The position numbers were made by a program, and so were the translations under genes. Under the pieces are notes generated by a model. That model saw only the letters and a program-made list of their open reading frames with translations. It searched no databases and was not told the DNA's origin. 64,000 nucleotides of DNA. Source: Streblospio benedicti (Eukaryota > Annelida > Polychaeta > Spionida > Spionidae). The stretch lies in NCBI GenBank assembly GCA_019095985.1, contig CM032663.1:22362984-22426983 (forward strand), in the 5' to 3' direction. Shown one piece after another: positions 38,601 to 50,095 of the stretch. Within the stretch, counting starts at the first letter, position 1; every line of letters begins with the position of its first letter.

Positions 38601-41600
38601 GTTTTATGCACTCTCATGATCTCATGCGAGTCGTGCACCATGTTTTACAGTCACATGCTGATTCGCAATCACATTTAGCGATCTTGAGAGTGGTACACAA
38701 CCCTCGTACGTCCTAGTGCGGCTGTTGTACAGTCCGCACTTCCTGCACCTGAATTTTGGGACAGTGCCGGCTGAATTGACACTTGCTCCACAAGCCACCT
38801 TCCTTGCGACCATGTCTGTTACTGCTTCTGTGTGGTACACTAGGTCATATGACATTTTGGTCGCATTTATATGTGACCAACGTTGAAACGCCCTTTAACA
38901 TAATCATTGTTAGTTAAATACAAACTTTATGAAGATTAACATCCATGTTTATAATAAGATATGAACTAAACCTAAAACTATACTACTTGGTTTAGTTGGT
39001 CTGATTATGCGAACGGGGGCGCTTATATTTTGTTTGACACTGATGTGTTTTACTTTCATACAAGACCTACCATAATCTCGTACAAATTTTGAGTGGCTGT
39101 GAAAAGAGAGTGCTACAATCCACCAGACAGCCGAGGCTAACGTATTGAGGTCAAACTGGACTTGGCAGGGGAAATCTGCAAATGATTGGCGCGAAGCGCT
39201 GATAAATGTGAGCCGCCATGCTGGATGAGGGTGCGACGTACAGATTAGCTCTTTTTGCCCGAGTAAGCAGTAAGGGGATTGTTGCTGGTAGGTTTATTTT
39301 CCTTTAAATGGGCTTTTATCTAAAATTCATCGTCATTTTTTCTTTTAAATGTGCTTTTATCCAAATTTTTTGTCACTAAATATACTTCTAACAGTTTATT
39401 ACCGGAACATTTTCAAAATCACAGTAGAACCTCTTTATTGAGACCACACGTATGACTGACCTCAAGTGGTCTCAATAGAGAGGTGGTCTTTTTAAGGAGG
39501 TCCATTTCGGTCTCTTCATGAACGTTTGGAGCCATTAAAACGGCCCTATTACAAAGGTGGTCTCAATATAGAAGTTGTCTCAATTGGAGGTTCTACTGTA
39601 TGTCCTTTTCAAAGGTGAAAAATAATGTGAATGGAAATAAAACCCCAACATTTGACGAATATACTGGAATAATCTCTAGTTCTAATCTCGATATTTCATC
39701 TTAACGCGATTGCCAACTGTGAGTATTTGTTCAGTCTCCCGTTGTCTATATATAATACTAATTTGGACACTATATCATACTTCCACTATAGAAATATCTC
39801 TAATAATGGGGTTTACTGTGATCGCTAACAAAGATAGCCTTCCCATGTTTATAGCATGTCCATCAAATTAAGACGGTGCAACAGCAACATGATATCAGCT
39901 TGGATGTCGTGAAACGTGCAGAGCTCCATATTAGACACCTCTGCTTATGTGCGGCATCAACGGCAGGATGCCATCATGATGGTAAAGTACCTGTGCACAC
40001 GATAGTGCGCAAAAACATAGTCTCCTGCTACTGGTGACTATGGCATTTGATGCAAAAATGCAGCAAATAAAACAATAATGAAATTTCAATATTTCATATG
40101 TAGCAACAGGCGTGTTATGCCATTTACTGCCTTACTTGCAGGAACAGGCGAGCTTCATGAATATCAAAGATTCTGTAAAAGGGTAAAGGAATTCCAGACG
40201 TATTTATCTGGGATATAAATTGCTGCAGTGCGTGTTGACACTATGACTTTTAGAGAGTATTTTCCCTTTATATCCCGCAAATCTCCAAAACTGTATGCCA
40301 AGCAGGCTGTCATATATACTACCGTTGCCGAGCGGACAAGATTTTGAAATTGTGACCAAAACCTCATGGGTTCGAGTCTCAGTCTCGTGGCTGAGAAAAC
40401 CCATATGTAATTAGCTGCTCACGGTTCATGATATGTATATGTTGATAAGGTACACACAATATATATGGTGTTGCAATACAATGCGAATTAATATTGTTAA
40501 TAGTCTAGCATCGTCACTCATTACAGAGCTAAAAGCAGCTGGCAGTTGGGAGAGAACGTAAGAATGACACAGTTAATATGGCGAGATGATATAAAGTCGT
40601 CTGAGCAACATGAAGAATCAAAGGAAACTATAATACCCACACATTCACACAACTGTGTTTAGAGTTCACAATGCATACACCCTACAATGCTCAAGGCTCA
40701 CTCGTCTAGTCTATCTTGATTTTGCTCATTGGCATTTAAGCGAGGTCCAAATTAACCTTGATTAGTTCGCATGCTCACCCTCGCAATTCTCCAAGATCTA
40801 ATTAACAGAAGGGTAAAAGCAACATTAGTGAGTGGGTACACTGTAAATACTCTTCTCATCGCAGACTCTTGGGTGTATATTTAAGATAAGACAAGCTAAA
40901 TACAATGGCTCCCCCCTTTCACTCCCTTGAATAAAATCAATATATTTTCTTTTAAAATGACCAAAACACATTAAAACGTTGCCAGTGCAGATTTTCCTTA
41001 ACATAAAACATTTTATTTCGGCTAGCAATTGGTCAGTTTATGTTTTGCTATTGTTGATTAATGAATTATGGCTGCAATATGTAGACCTCGGCCCAGTATT
41101 TGATGGGAGCCAGGAATAAAACTAATCTTTGTTGGCTACTGAGCATGTTTCGGCTAGCCGTGGGTAAATAATGTGATAGGGTGATAAACAAACAGATTTG
41201 CCAGTAATGATTTTGTTTTCTGTATCAATCACTTTTCATTTAGGTACTTAACTTTTGCGACCCAAAGTCTTTGCGCTGCCTTTTCTGTTGAGGCCTATTT
41301 TGTATTCAATGCAAACGTTATTTCAGAATGCATATGTGTTACCAATGGGCTGGTTCAATCGTCAAATTACTTTAACCTATACTTGGAGGTGTGCATCAGA
41401 TTCCGACCAGACTCTCTAAAAACAGTCCATTGGCCCATCATACAAAAAACGCACTTGTTCTACTTTTATTCTATACCCCCTATACTATGGCTATTTCATT
41501 GTGCAGGGAAAGGAAATTGTGTATTATGTAGATAACGAATGTGGTTGTTTAGAGACGAAATCCACTGTATGCATGATTGGACGACAAGTTCTGCACAAGG

Positions 41601-43377
41601 AAAGTTATTGGCATCTTCCTCAACTCTCTAAAGCTAAGGGCACAATCGGCAATGCAGACATTTTCGCCACACGGTTTCTTCAGGGCTGTGGTGTCTGTAG
41701 CTTTTGTCAAGGCCCAGAACATCATTCAAAAAGATCATTGAAACTTGTGATCGTTGCACTCAGAAACAGCTACAGTCTAAATGTCTCAGCCTAGCGAGAT
41801 GATATTCAGGTATGATATTTTAACTCCAGGCTGTTAGAGTCAGTCTAAGATATGCTTATTGCATTGACAAAGGAGTTGTCTTCTGTGTGGGTGTTTTCAT
41901 GAAGGAAATTGAATACGATTAACTTTTTAAAATCAAATATCATAGCCTTTAGAAAGGCTACGGTGTCTGGCATATAATAACATACGGTCTGACGCGCTGG
42001 CTTCGTTCTGCCTACCCATTGCTACTGCCAAGTTGGTCGTACAGGAAGTTTAGCATGTCCAACGTCTCCTTACTGCCTCAAAATTTTTATGAGGTTTTGG
42101 CAGTAGAGAGGCAGTAGAGAAAGACTACTGCCGGTGGTACCCTAGGCTTATCACGTAGGTAGACTACAGCGTAGCAGTGAGCAGTTAGCTCGAGGGCGAG
42201 TTTGCTCAACACCCAACGCTAGACTACCGGGAATGGCGTTTAAGAATTTCATGCCCCAGCCAGAAGGCTAACGAGGTGGTTGTTGAGGCTTGGCAATCAT
42301 GGCAATGCTCTAGACCTACATGTTAAATTGTATTCAGAGGGACAACGTCTAAGAATTTCACCGTCAAAGCACAGACGTAATAACAGGTTGGGTAAGGCAA
42401 CCCCTATCACACATTCCCAGTACCATTGACCGTTCATCTCAGTTGTTCATGATTTTTGTGTAGACATTTAATGATAAACTGGCTATGGCTTACAACATTC
42501 TAGTACAAACCGACAAACTTCTAAGTGCATTGTAATGGAAAATGAATTGCTATGCTAAGTTTTGTTTTGCATCAAGAAGGTTATCGCCACTGTGCTGTGA
42601 TACCAGGATTTTGGTCGAGACTGCATGGGCTAATTTTGACTACGGCACATGAGTGCAAGGAGATCAATCTTTCTGGAACCAATATAACGTTCCAGAACAA
42701 ATGAACAGTATAAAAATCATAGTTTTCAGAAATAATAGTTTCCAGTGTGTAGTTTAAAGTATATCATATAAGATATTATACAAAGAACAATATAGACACT
42801 TCAACGATAATAAAACAAAAATAATTATAATATGTAAAGTGAATGCAATCTTCTTGATGTTGGTGTCTAATTGTGTATGTAACAAGTTCGTCTTGTCTTT
42901 AATACATATTAAATTGAAAACCGTGTATTATCGAGCATAACAGTAAACCTGAGAAGTTCTCTGGCCTCTAATGAACTATCTTTTTGCGACTTCAATAAAG
43001 CCACCCATCGACCTTCACCCCCAAGCATCGTGATGGGGGATGATGAATATACTGTACACTATACAAAGACTATTCTTGGTATAGAAAAAGTTTCTATATC
43101 AATAAGAATAGTGTTTGTATAGTAAATATACTAAATACCCCCTCTTCGTAACGATGCTTTGGCCCATGCTTCAATTTAAAAATATCAACGTGTAACATAA
43201 GACCACACACATTGATTATTTACCTCGTCAAAGTAAGAGAAAAAATAAGCTACACAAAGTTTTTGTTCTCAACAACAGTGACTTACATTGGACTGCAGCT
43301 GCCGCCCTTTCATCACTATCCACCACTAACATCACAATTCTTCCTTTAATCACATTTGATTTCAATTGTTTCGACAT
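35657..43377 (-). CDS. universal stress protein (USP/UspA family)
   Basis: Four in-phase exons: 43287-43377, 36647-36733, 36265-36368 and 35657-35851, giving about 158 residues, a normal length for the family. The N-terminus holds the first beta strand (GRIVMLVVDSDE). Exon 2 reads LHRPENEVIVLHCPEI. Exon 3 is a charged helix (ALEAEKEKWNEVKGKFEELM). Exon 4 carries the nucleotide-binding signature MGSRGLGAIRRTLIGS, an exact G-2X-G-9X-GS, followed by VVQHAHCPVVVCRQ and the stop. By family knowledge it is a cytosolic ATP-binding stress protein; its substrate is unknown. Intron 1 (6.5 kb) holds several transposons; intron 2 contains a 23-bp A run (36532-36554). A second candidate first exon lies at 46645-46726. 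Confidence 0.88.
37097..37249. mobile_element. short foldback element
   Basis: Inverted arms GTAAAGAAAGG..AAAATCCTTAC and TTTAAACGA at left reappear reversed at 37205-37249. The centre contains CTGATGGAGGAATGTCCTCC then GAAACG, which resembles 3' tails of Penelope-like elements. That link is tentative. Confidence 0.5.
38227..38813. mobile_element. foldback DNA element with about 125-bp arms
   Basis: The left arm at 38227-38352 (ATGGTCGCAAGGAAGGTGGC at its start) is repeated in reverse at 38690-38813 with few differences. The interior has further short inverted GCGATC-type units. There is no transposase, and ORFs inside it are not convincing. It lies in intron 1 of the USP gene. Confidence 0.75.
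39422..39598. mobile_element. pogo-like MITE
   Basis: It begins CAGTAGAACCTCTTTATTGA and ends with the inverted form GAGGTTCTACTG, with TA after the right end. The interior carries several GAGACCACCTCT-like units in both orientations. Ends of the type CAGT..AACCTC with TA target sites are typical of pogo/Tigger-type Tc1-mariner relatives. No coding capacity. Confidence 0.65.
40319..40390 (+). mobile_element. tRNA-like SINE head
   Basis: TTGCCGAGCGG matches an A box, and 34 nt later GGTTCGAGTCT matches a B box. The acceptor arms do not pair, so it is a SINE or tRNA pseudogene rather than a working tRNA. Confidence 0.5.
40391..43022. other. intronic stretch with a G+C-richer repeat patch
   Basis: It lies in intron 1 of the minus-strand USP gene. 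Positions 41990-42420 are richer in G+C, with repeated CTACTGCC and GGCAGTAGAG words and two copies of an AAGAATTTCA-containing segment, so probably a decayed element. A 97-codon plus ORF at 41501-41794 follows a GTGCAG acceptor-like site but matches nothing I know. Confidence 0.35.
43023..43159. mobile_element. 137-bp palindromic MITE
   Basis: Arms of about 65 bp start AAGCATCGT and end ACGATGCTT, closing on a loop of only a few bases near 43088. The central stem (ACTATACAAAGACTATTC against its reverse) is almost perfect. It sits some 130 bp downstream of the donor of USP exon 1, in intron 1. If transcribed it would form a long hairpin. Confidence 0.7.
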
Positions 43378-46300
43378 TTTTACTATCGCTTCTTCAGATC
43401 CCAAGCAGGTTTCAGCTGTCTTGCGTTAGAGCTCGCAATTCTCTCTTTGGTGGTCTTCAGTCCTGCATTCCTGATTTTATTTTGATACTCATATTACAAA
43501 TCAATAAATTTTAATCAACTTCGAGTTTTTCCACTGAAGAGACTATGTCAAAAGGCCATATAAAAAAAGCATATTGACCAAATACGTGTCATATTATAAC
43601 AATATGTCCATTGCCTAGAGCTTGCTATTTGCAATTTACACCACCTCTATCCGTGGCACAGTTCATATGTATTTCCCAAACATTATACGGAAAATACCCT
43701 GGTCTACCTTGTTATCATCAATCAACCACACACGCTGTGCCAACCAAGGGTCGAGCAAAGCAGTCAATTGGTCAAATTCATTGTGTTAACACGGTGGCTA
43801 GTATTTTTTCTCACCGCCAGCATTTTAAATATCACAACGTGTGCATCTTTATCGGTTTGAGTAGGAAACGTTTCATATCAAATCCATCAGTAATAATTGG
43901 TTGCATGTGTTTTTCTATGGGACTAAAACCTATCTTCAGCAAACATATGCATCAATTGTAATGCTGCTTAATCATTTCCTAATTAACGTTGCCTGGAATT
44001 TTGTGTTTCTTTCACAGCATCACGTAATATCAGATGCAGTTACAACATCCACAGCCCAAATGTTCTATATCCAAAATCACATCAAAATAAAATCAATTAG
44101 AATGTGAATATAAACTGCATGACTTTAAAATCACCACCAATAATTATATCCTGGTAATGTCTATGCAAATATTTTCCATGAATTTGTCCAGAATACAATA
44201 CATGTCTACACAACTGGACGATAGGCATACACGTGATACGTATATTTTCTATTGGCCCTCAGAGCCACTGGCTAAAACTGCATAGGTATGAATTTCCACA
44301 CATTTGCCTGTGTTGGACAAAATGCATTTGCTCCTCCTCATAAAAAGCTGTTCTTTTCCCTTCTCAGTTGTAGAGGAGAATGAGCAAACCTGCATACACC
44401 CTGCTAGACTGTTATACGTAAAGCCGCAAAGCTGCACCCTAATGGGCATTAATGTTTATACACGTAAAGGTTACAACGCTCTATATTACAATAAGTCGGA
44501 ATGTATATTTGAACATGAAAAACAGTTCATCTGTCTGAGTTTGGGAGTTTGCATTTGATTCTATGCAATAACACCATTTACATGTCAGAATTATATAATC
44601 CTAGGTGTATACATGTTGTACTTCGTTCTAAACAGCTCAATTGACAATGTTTGACCTGTTTAGCACGAATTCTGTTACAAATCGAATTCATCAGAACAAG
44701 CTAGAAGAAAATACACATTATATAATCCATTCTGATGCCAGAAAAAGCAATGCACACTATAAATTAGTATGGATTCCATTCATTATGATATCGAATTAGT
44801 TAAACTGGTCTAACTATAACATTTTATACCTTATATCATCTACAAACCATTTCCTATAAAACAGCAGGCATGATATCAACGACGGGCTTCTTAAAATGTT
44901 CCAATGAAAGCTTAAATAACAAATGTGAATGTGAAATCGCGACCTCGATAAATATCATTGAGTGATCCAGGAACTTTAGCAGACGAGACGTTTGATATTT
45001 GATATTTGATCATGATTCAAACTGTTGCTAGACAATTTCCTGAGCGGAATATTTTTGCAGTGTTAAGTTATTTTGTGTATGTTGAGTCTTGGTTGAAAAA
45101 AAAATAAATGAAACGACTACACCTACATTAATGTAAAACTAAGGCAAATAACTGCACCAGACGATTGAATGCCATTTTTTCTTTTTAATTGACTCAAATA
45201 TATATAATAATATATATGAGAGCTACAGCAATTGAATCAATCAATCAATCAAACAAACAAACAAACAAACAAACAAACACACACACACACACACACACAC
45301 ACTATACCAACAACGAAAACACATTTCAATGAGAAGCACATGATAAACAATATATTGCACAAATGGCCAGATCTACATTTTTTATAATCACTTGCATTTC
45401 AATGAACTCTAAATTAGATGAGGAGCATTTTTTGATACTTATACACACGATCATGAAAGTGATGAATCCACACACTTGATTCTTGATAATAATATGTAAA
45501 TTAGCGTGACATTAATTTGCCATTCTTGATAATAGTATGCAAATTAGCTTGGCGTTGATTGGCTGTAGACACCAGCGCCGGTTTTACTAAGTATGCTTAC
45601 TGAGGCATTGATAAATGGCACAGTAAATTTGTTTGCACTCTTTATAAACTACAATAAAGCTATCACGCAGAAATCACACAACATGCGAGGACTATTCAAG
45701 ACTCTATATTGGACACACTTTATAAACATGAAAAGAGCAATCTCGTATAAATTTACAGATGCAAGGGGTAGAACAGAAAAAGGGGATGTGCTTGAAAATG
45801 TATGATTGCTGTGAGCATCTGCTTGTGAAGTATCGATAAACAGTTTGTCATGTGCATAAATGGCACTCTAGTGTGAGGCCCCCACATTGGTTAAAAGTAA
45901 CACGGCTACACGACCGTGTTTGTGACATTCTAACATATAAAACCAACATGTGTGAAATCCTTATCTAAAAACAACAGGCAAACGCACATTTCTTCTTGAG
46001 CACATCGTACTAAAACGTGAAACAGAAACTGTTTTGGAATAAAAATGGACACCGGGACATGTGACTTGTTATTTTTGGACCTAGTGCAGGGACCGAGGGT
46101 GAGGATTTGTGTTTCGAAAATTGTGTGTTAATGGGAAAGTTGATTGCTCAGAGATTTAGCACACTCATGAGGTGGTGAAAGTACTGTGTAATCAAAGTTA
46201 TAGGTATGGAATGGCATGGCAAGTAACCTACACAAAGAGAGAGGTCTGTCTAGCATAGTATAAAACTAAGCATTACAGAAATAATAAAAAGAGCGTCTGG

Positions 46301-46644
46301 AACATTGGCAGGTTTCGCATAGCTCCAAATTCAAGATGAAAGAAAAATAAATAAAGTTGATTTATACATAATATTTAATCAAAGCGGCCATTTTGTCTGC
46401 AAAAGCAGCTATCAATTGAATTTAGAACCTGCATGTGCTTTATCACAATGGTACAGATTGGAAATAAAATAAATGAATTTATACATAAAGATCCGTTGCC
46501 ATAATAATCTTCAATTTAATAATCATAAAAAGGGATTACTATCATAATTAGTCACTAGAGATGCTTATTAACCACTCACTAGCGATGCTCTCTCGCACAG
46601 AAAGCACCTGACACTTACAACAAGCACATACCATTTGCACTTAC
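43378..46644. other. stretch between the two candidate USP first exons
   Basis: AT-rich. It contains the compound microsatellite at 45235-45302. The ORF at 43611-43961 (116 codons, plus) shows no domain or splice signals and is probably chance. No second USP exon is visible here. Confidence 0.4.
45235..45302. repeat. compound microsatellite (CAAT)n(CAAA)n(CA)n
   Basis: Three adjoining simple repeats: ATCA units, then AAAC units, then CA dinucleotides. Likely grown by slippage from a single A-rich seed. Confidence 0.95.
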
Positions 46645-46726
46645 AGTAAAATGATCGTGTTGCACTCTCGTTGCCATCCACGGGAAGAATCACCAGTCTC
46701 CCTGAACTCATCTTGGCTGCTGACAT
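46645..46726 (-). CDS. alternative or paralogous USP first exon
   Basis: It starts with ATG at 46726 and encodes 27 codons plus one base, MSAAKMSSGRLVILPVDGNE then SATRSFY, ending T|GTAAGT. It holds the USP first strand and the VDGNES motif, closer to the family norm (VDGSE-S) than the exon at 43287-43377. The splice phase is the same, so it could splice to 36647-36733 and give a 155-residue protein. The alternative reading is that it is the remnant start of a tandem USP paralogue whose later exons are lost. It lies 3.3 kb upstream of the other first exon, on the same strand. Confidence 0.7.
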
Positions 46727-48185
46727 TTTTTTCTATTGTTACACCGGGCAAAGGTAGATCACAATCACTGTTTTACCAATTCGGACACTTTATAACTTCG
46801 TGTTTTAATATGATAAGTTACGTTTCTGTTTGTTTTCTCCTATTGCTAATTTTCTGTAGTATGAAATTCGTGTGGTCAGTGACAGTTCTCTCTAAAGTTA
46901 TATATCTATACTATCAATGCATGTTGATATGGAGAACAGCTATTTTTAGATTTATGTAAAGACTGAGTAAGATATCCGAAGCCCTGTAGGCCTAATGCTG
47001 TTTGTTTTAATTTTAGTGAACATCTGAGATATAAAAAATATTGTCACTTAGAGCAGGTGTCTGTAGAAACAATTAAAACTACAAGAAAATTATTTCATAT
47101 CAAAATAATACACTTGATTTTAAAATACTCTTAACCACGTATATCTCCAATTGCATCTCCAGCGAAACAAATCATTATTAACCACAAATTCAATCAAGTA
47201 ATCCAAGTGAAAGAGAAAAACCAGTCATCTTCTTAAAAGGAGAAAAGACAATCCTTGTCGTGCTCTGAGCAATTGAGCAGAGCTACAAGAGAAAGGGAAA
47301 CATTTACATCAAAACATTGATTTTCTGTTGCTCTTTCTCCATAGGTATGTGAGATCATCATGGAAGCAGTAGCCTCTATCAAGCCACAACACGAAAAAAA
47401 ACCCCGTTAAATATCCACTCATATAACAAGCATGGAACTTGATGATATCAACACTAAGAAAGAGCAAAAGTCCAGGCTCGTGTCTAAGACTTGCAATGCC
47501 TAAACAGATTTGTTGCCAATTTGGGAAAAGGCAGTCATCCTAAGTTCATCAATAATTCAAGTAAGATGTGACTTACGTGACTGATTTGCTTGTGTTTGGG
47601 TGGTTAAGCATTGGTTATGACAGCAATGTTGTCTGGGAAGGAATACGAGTTGGTGGTGCTAGTGGCCATAACAAAGGCCATCTAATGGTCCACGGTTTTT
47701 AGTCAGCGAATTTTCTTGCGACTATTCTCAGTAAACTATTGTCTCAGACTGGGTGACAGCGAAATAGGTGTCACTGTTGAGTTGCAGCCACGAATGTGTG
47801 TACTGTGCGGCAGGAGATGAGAGATGCAGGAGGGGAGAAGATGAGGCTATACATGTAGCTAGTTACAGACGTTGGCGTCAATTAGCAATAGCCACAATTC
47901 CACGACTGATTCTGTTGCAATATTCGGGACTGTCTGATCCTAGCCTTTGTCAGTATATGTTGCCACTGTAACGCTACTCATACATATCGTCACTGTGGAC
48001 ATGAACAGTTAAACACCACCATATTAGGATCTTCACTATAAAAGAGACCGCCCCTGTGATAAAAATACTACAAATGTACACATACAACTGAATTATCTCG
48101 TGATGACCAATGCAGTGTGCGGAAAAGGGCCATCAGAGCTTCAGGTGAGTTTCATTAAAAACAAACACGTTCAGTGTAAAGGCAG
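46727..48185. other. upstream region of the minus-strand USP gene
   Basis: No gene is supported. It is expected to hold the promoter of the first exon at 46645-46726, but no clear TATA or motif cluster was recognised. The 67-codon ORF at 47768-47971 has no support. Confidence 0.35.
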
Positions 48186-49103
48186 AAAACCCATAGCAAC
48201 GGATGGCCGCAGTGTAAGTTGCCGTACGTCCGTCCCTTTTTAAGCCTTTTTAAGCCTCTGCTTGATACCTATTTGATACCTGTTTAATACGTATGGGTCA
48301 GCGTGGGTTTTGCCCAATAGAAAACTCTATGAAGAAAATGACACGCTGTAATCTCTAAATTAGATCAAACTACGTTACCATGCGTTACCACGCGTCACCT
48401 CGCTGGAGGATGGTAAAACATAAGAAATTTCTGTGTACCAGGAAAAAGTCATGCCGCAGCGTACGGCGCTTGGCTTCCGACGGCAACTATATCGGCATAG
48501 CAAAAGGTGATTAGACCAAGAGTACGTCTTGGGCATCATGGGACAGGATGTGGTGCTGTTTTACATCACGCCTAGTGCCGCCTGATGGCGCCTGGTGACG
48601 TCTAGTGTTGCATGGTGCCATTTTGCATGACGCCTACCATAACCTCGATCAATACCGATCAATAATCCCTGTGCCGCCCGACACATGTTTGGGCCCACTT
48701 CTCCTTCATAGTCACAGATGCCGCGGCAATTTGTGGCTCGCGACTTGGGCGTGGCACCAAATGTCACCAAACGGCATCAGTATAATAATCTGTATAATCG
48801 TTCCATACCGTTCTCAGCGGTATCATGCTGCGTCGGGGTTCCTAAAAAATGCATTTTTTCAGACTGTCATTTTTTTCACACTAAAATGACCATGACGCAC
48901 GTGCCGCGGGCCGGTCTAATGTAGGGATAAGGCTCTGTTTGATACAAATGCGTCAGTATGGGTTCTGCCCAATAGAAAAGTCATTAAAGTGATCAACACG
49001 ACAGAAGTTCAATGGGGGTTTAACCCCATGTAAAATGCACTGGAGCAATCGGACGAATTTTTTACAAGACGTACGGCAGCTGCCGCACGGACCTAGGGGT
49101 TTT
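48186..49103. mobile_element. non-autonomous DNA transposon, 0.9 kb
   Basis: The ends are imperfect inverted repeats: AAAACCCATAG..GGCCGCAG..TGCCGTACGTC at left and its reverse at right (GACGTACGGCA..CTAGGGGTTTT). Near both ends a 30-bp direct repeat contains GGGTT.TGCCCAATAGAAAA (48308-48325 and 48960-48977). The middle is unusually rich in CpG and GCCGC-type words. No transposase ORF. GGCA next to both ends may be a target duplication. Confidence 0.55.
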
Positions 49104-49701
49104 GGCACTAACTCAACATTACGACGATTGATGAAAATTGTGTTTGTTTAATCTTTGCATATTTTATTCTCTTCACAAATGTTTGTTAATCAAGTCAATA
49201 ATTAGTTTATCCTATTGACACAGTAGATCTACAGTAATTAATTCAATAGACAAACTAGAACAGATCTCCCTAACCTCAGTGGGTTAATATACCCAAGGGT
49301 GCCATCGGAAGTAAATTGTGTGCATGTTGCAGCTTTTGGTACAACTGTAGGCAGCTTACTACTAAAGCCTAGAACACCAGCAGCAATCTACCACCCACGT
49401 CTAGAGCCTGTAACCTACTGTGCACACATTTACACATGTGCACCACCTTAATGTTCACATTCTTCTATTGGTAATGTAAGTCAACCCAAGTTGTGGAATT
49501 GAAAGTCGATGTAGACATATAGTCTCTATATATATTTTACTGGTATCATCTCTTACTTGCATGCTCGTAAAAATTAAAAAATTACAAAAAGATTTCGACA
49601 TAATTCATTGTTATTTTTATGTGTCTGATTTGAGTGTAGCTCATAAAAAGAAGAAAAACAAAACAAAAACAAAAGTAGGAGGGGGAAGAGAATGAATGAA
49701 T

Positions 49702-49707
49702 TTTATT
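49702..49707 (-). promoter_or_regulatory. polyadenylation signal AATAAA
   Basis: AATAAA on the minus strand about 75 bp after the stop of the 104-codon gene, at the expected place for a short 3' UTR. Confidence 0.5.
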
Positions 49708-49780
49708 GAGACTATTGCTGAAATGAGTTGGTAAAATATCACAGTGTGATAACACTCAAAATCGAGCAGAATGTGACAAA

Positions 49781-50095
49781 TCAGTCCATGGTCTCAATGG
49801 AGACGCAATAAAAAGACTGCAGAAATCTCAGAAGTCTCTGTTTCTTCCCTCCTTTCCTCACTTTCTTCACCGCCGACTTGATCTCTGGCAGCAAGAGAGA
49901 CTGCCAAAGAGACAACAGTGTCATGTACTCTGGGCCATCTGCGGGAGCGACTTGACTCACGGATGGCTCCAGAACGGGGGCGGGAGCGGCAGAAAGATAC
50001 TGACGACGCATTGCACGGTTTGCAGATCGCTTCTGACGATTTCTGTGTTGGAGCTCGGAGAGCTTGTGCGCTTGAGCGTCGACGTTTAAAGACAT
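49781..50095 (-). CDS. small intronless orphan gene, 104 residues
   Basis: A single ORF starts at ATG 50095 (context ACACAATGTC) and reads MSLNVDAQAHKLSELQHRNR, a very basic segment (RQKRSANRAMRRQYL), an Ala/Pro-rich linker, then YMTLLSLWQSLLLPEIKSAV and KKVRKGGKKQRLLRFLQSFY to a stop at 49783. G+C and codon use stand out strongly from the AT-rich flanks. An AATAAA follows about 75 bp after the stop. TTTTATATTG lies some 30 bp before the ATG, too close for a usual TATA box unless the 5' leader is tiny. No family is recognised. It could be a young gene or a retrocopy. Confidence 0.55.
   Translation of the reverse strand: MSLNVDAQAHKLSELQHRNRQKRSANRAMRRQYLSAAPAPVLEPSVSQVAPADGPEYMTLLSLWQSLLLPEIKSAVKKVRKGGKKQRLLRFLQSFYCVSIETMD

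Noticed and set aside
40319-40390. A functional tRNA gene
   Set aside because: A and B boxes are present, but the acceptor and anticodon stems do not pair.
41501-41794. 97-codon plus ORF with several cysteines after a GTGCAG site
   Set aside because: It lies antisense in a USP intron, with no donor, no domain and no start in good context. Not distinguishable from chance.
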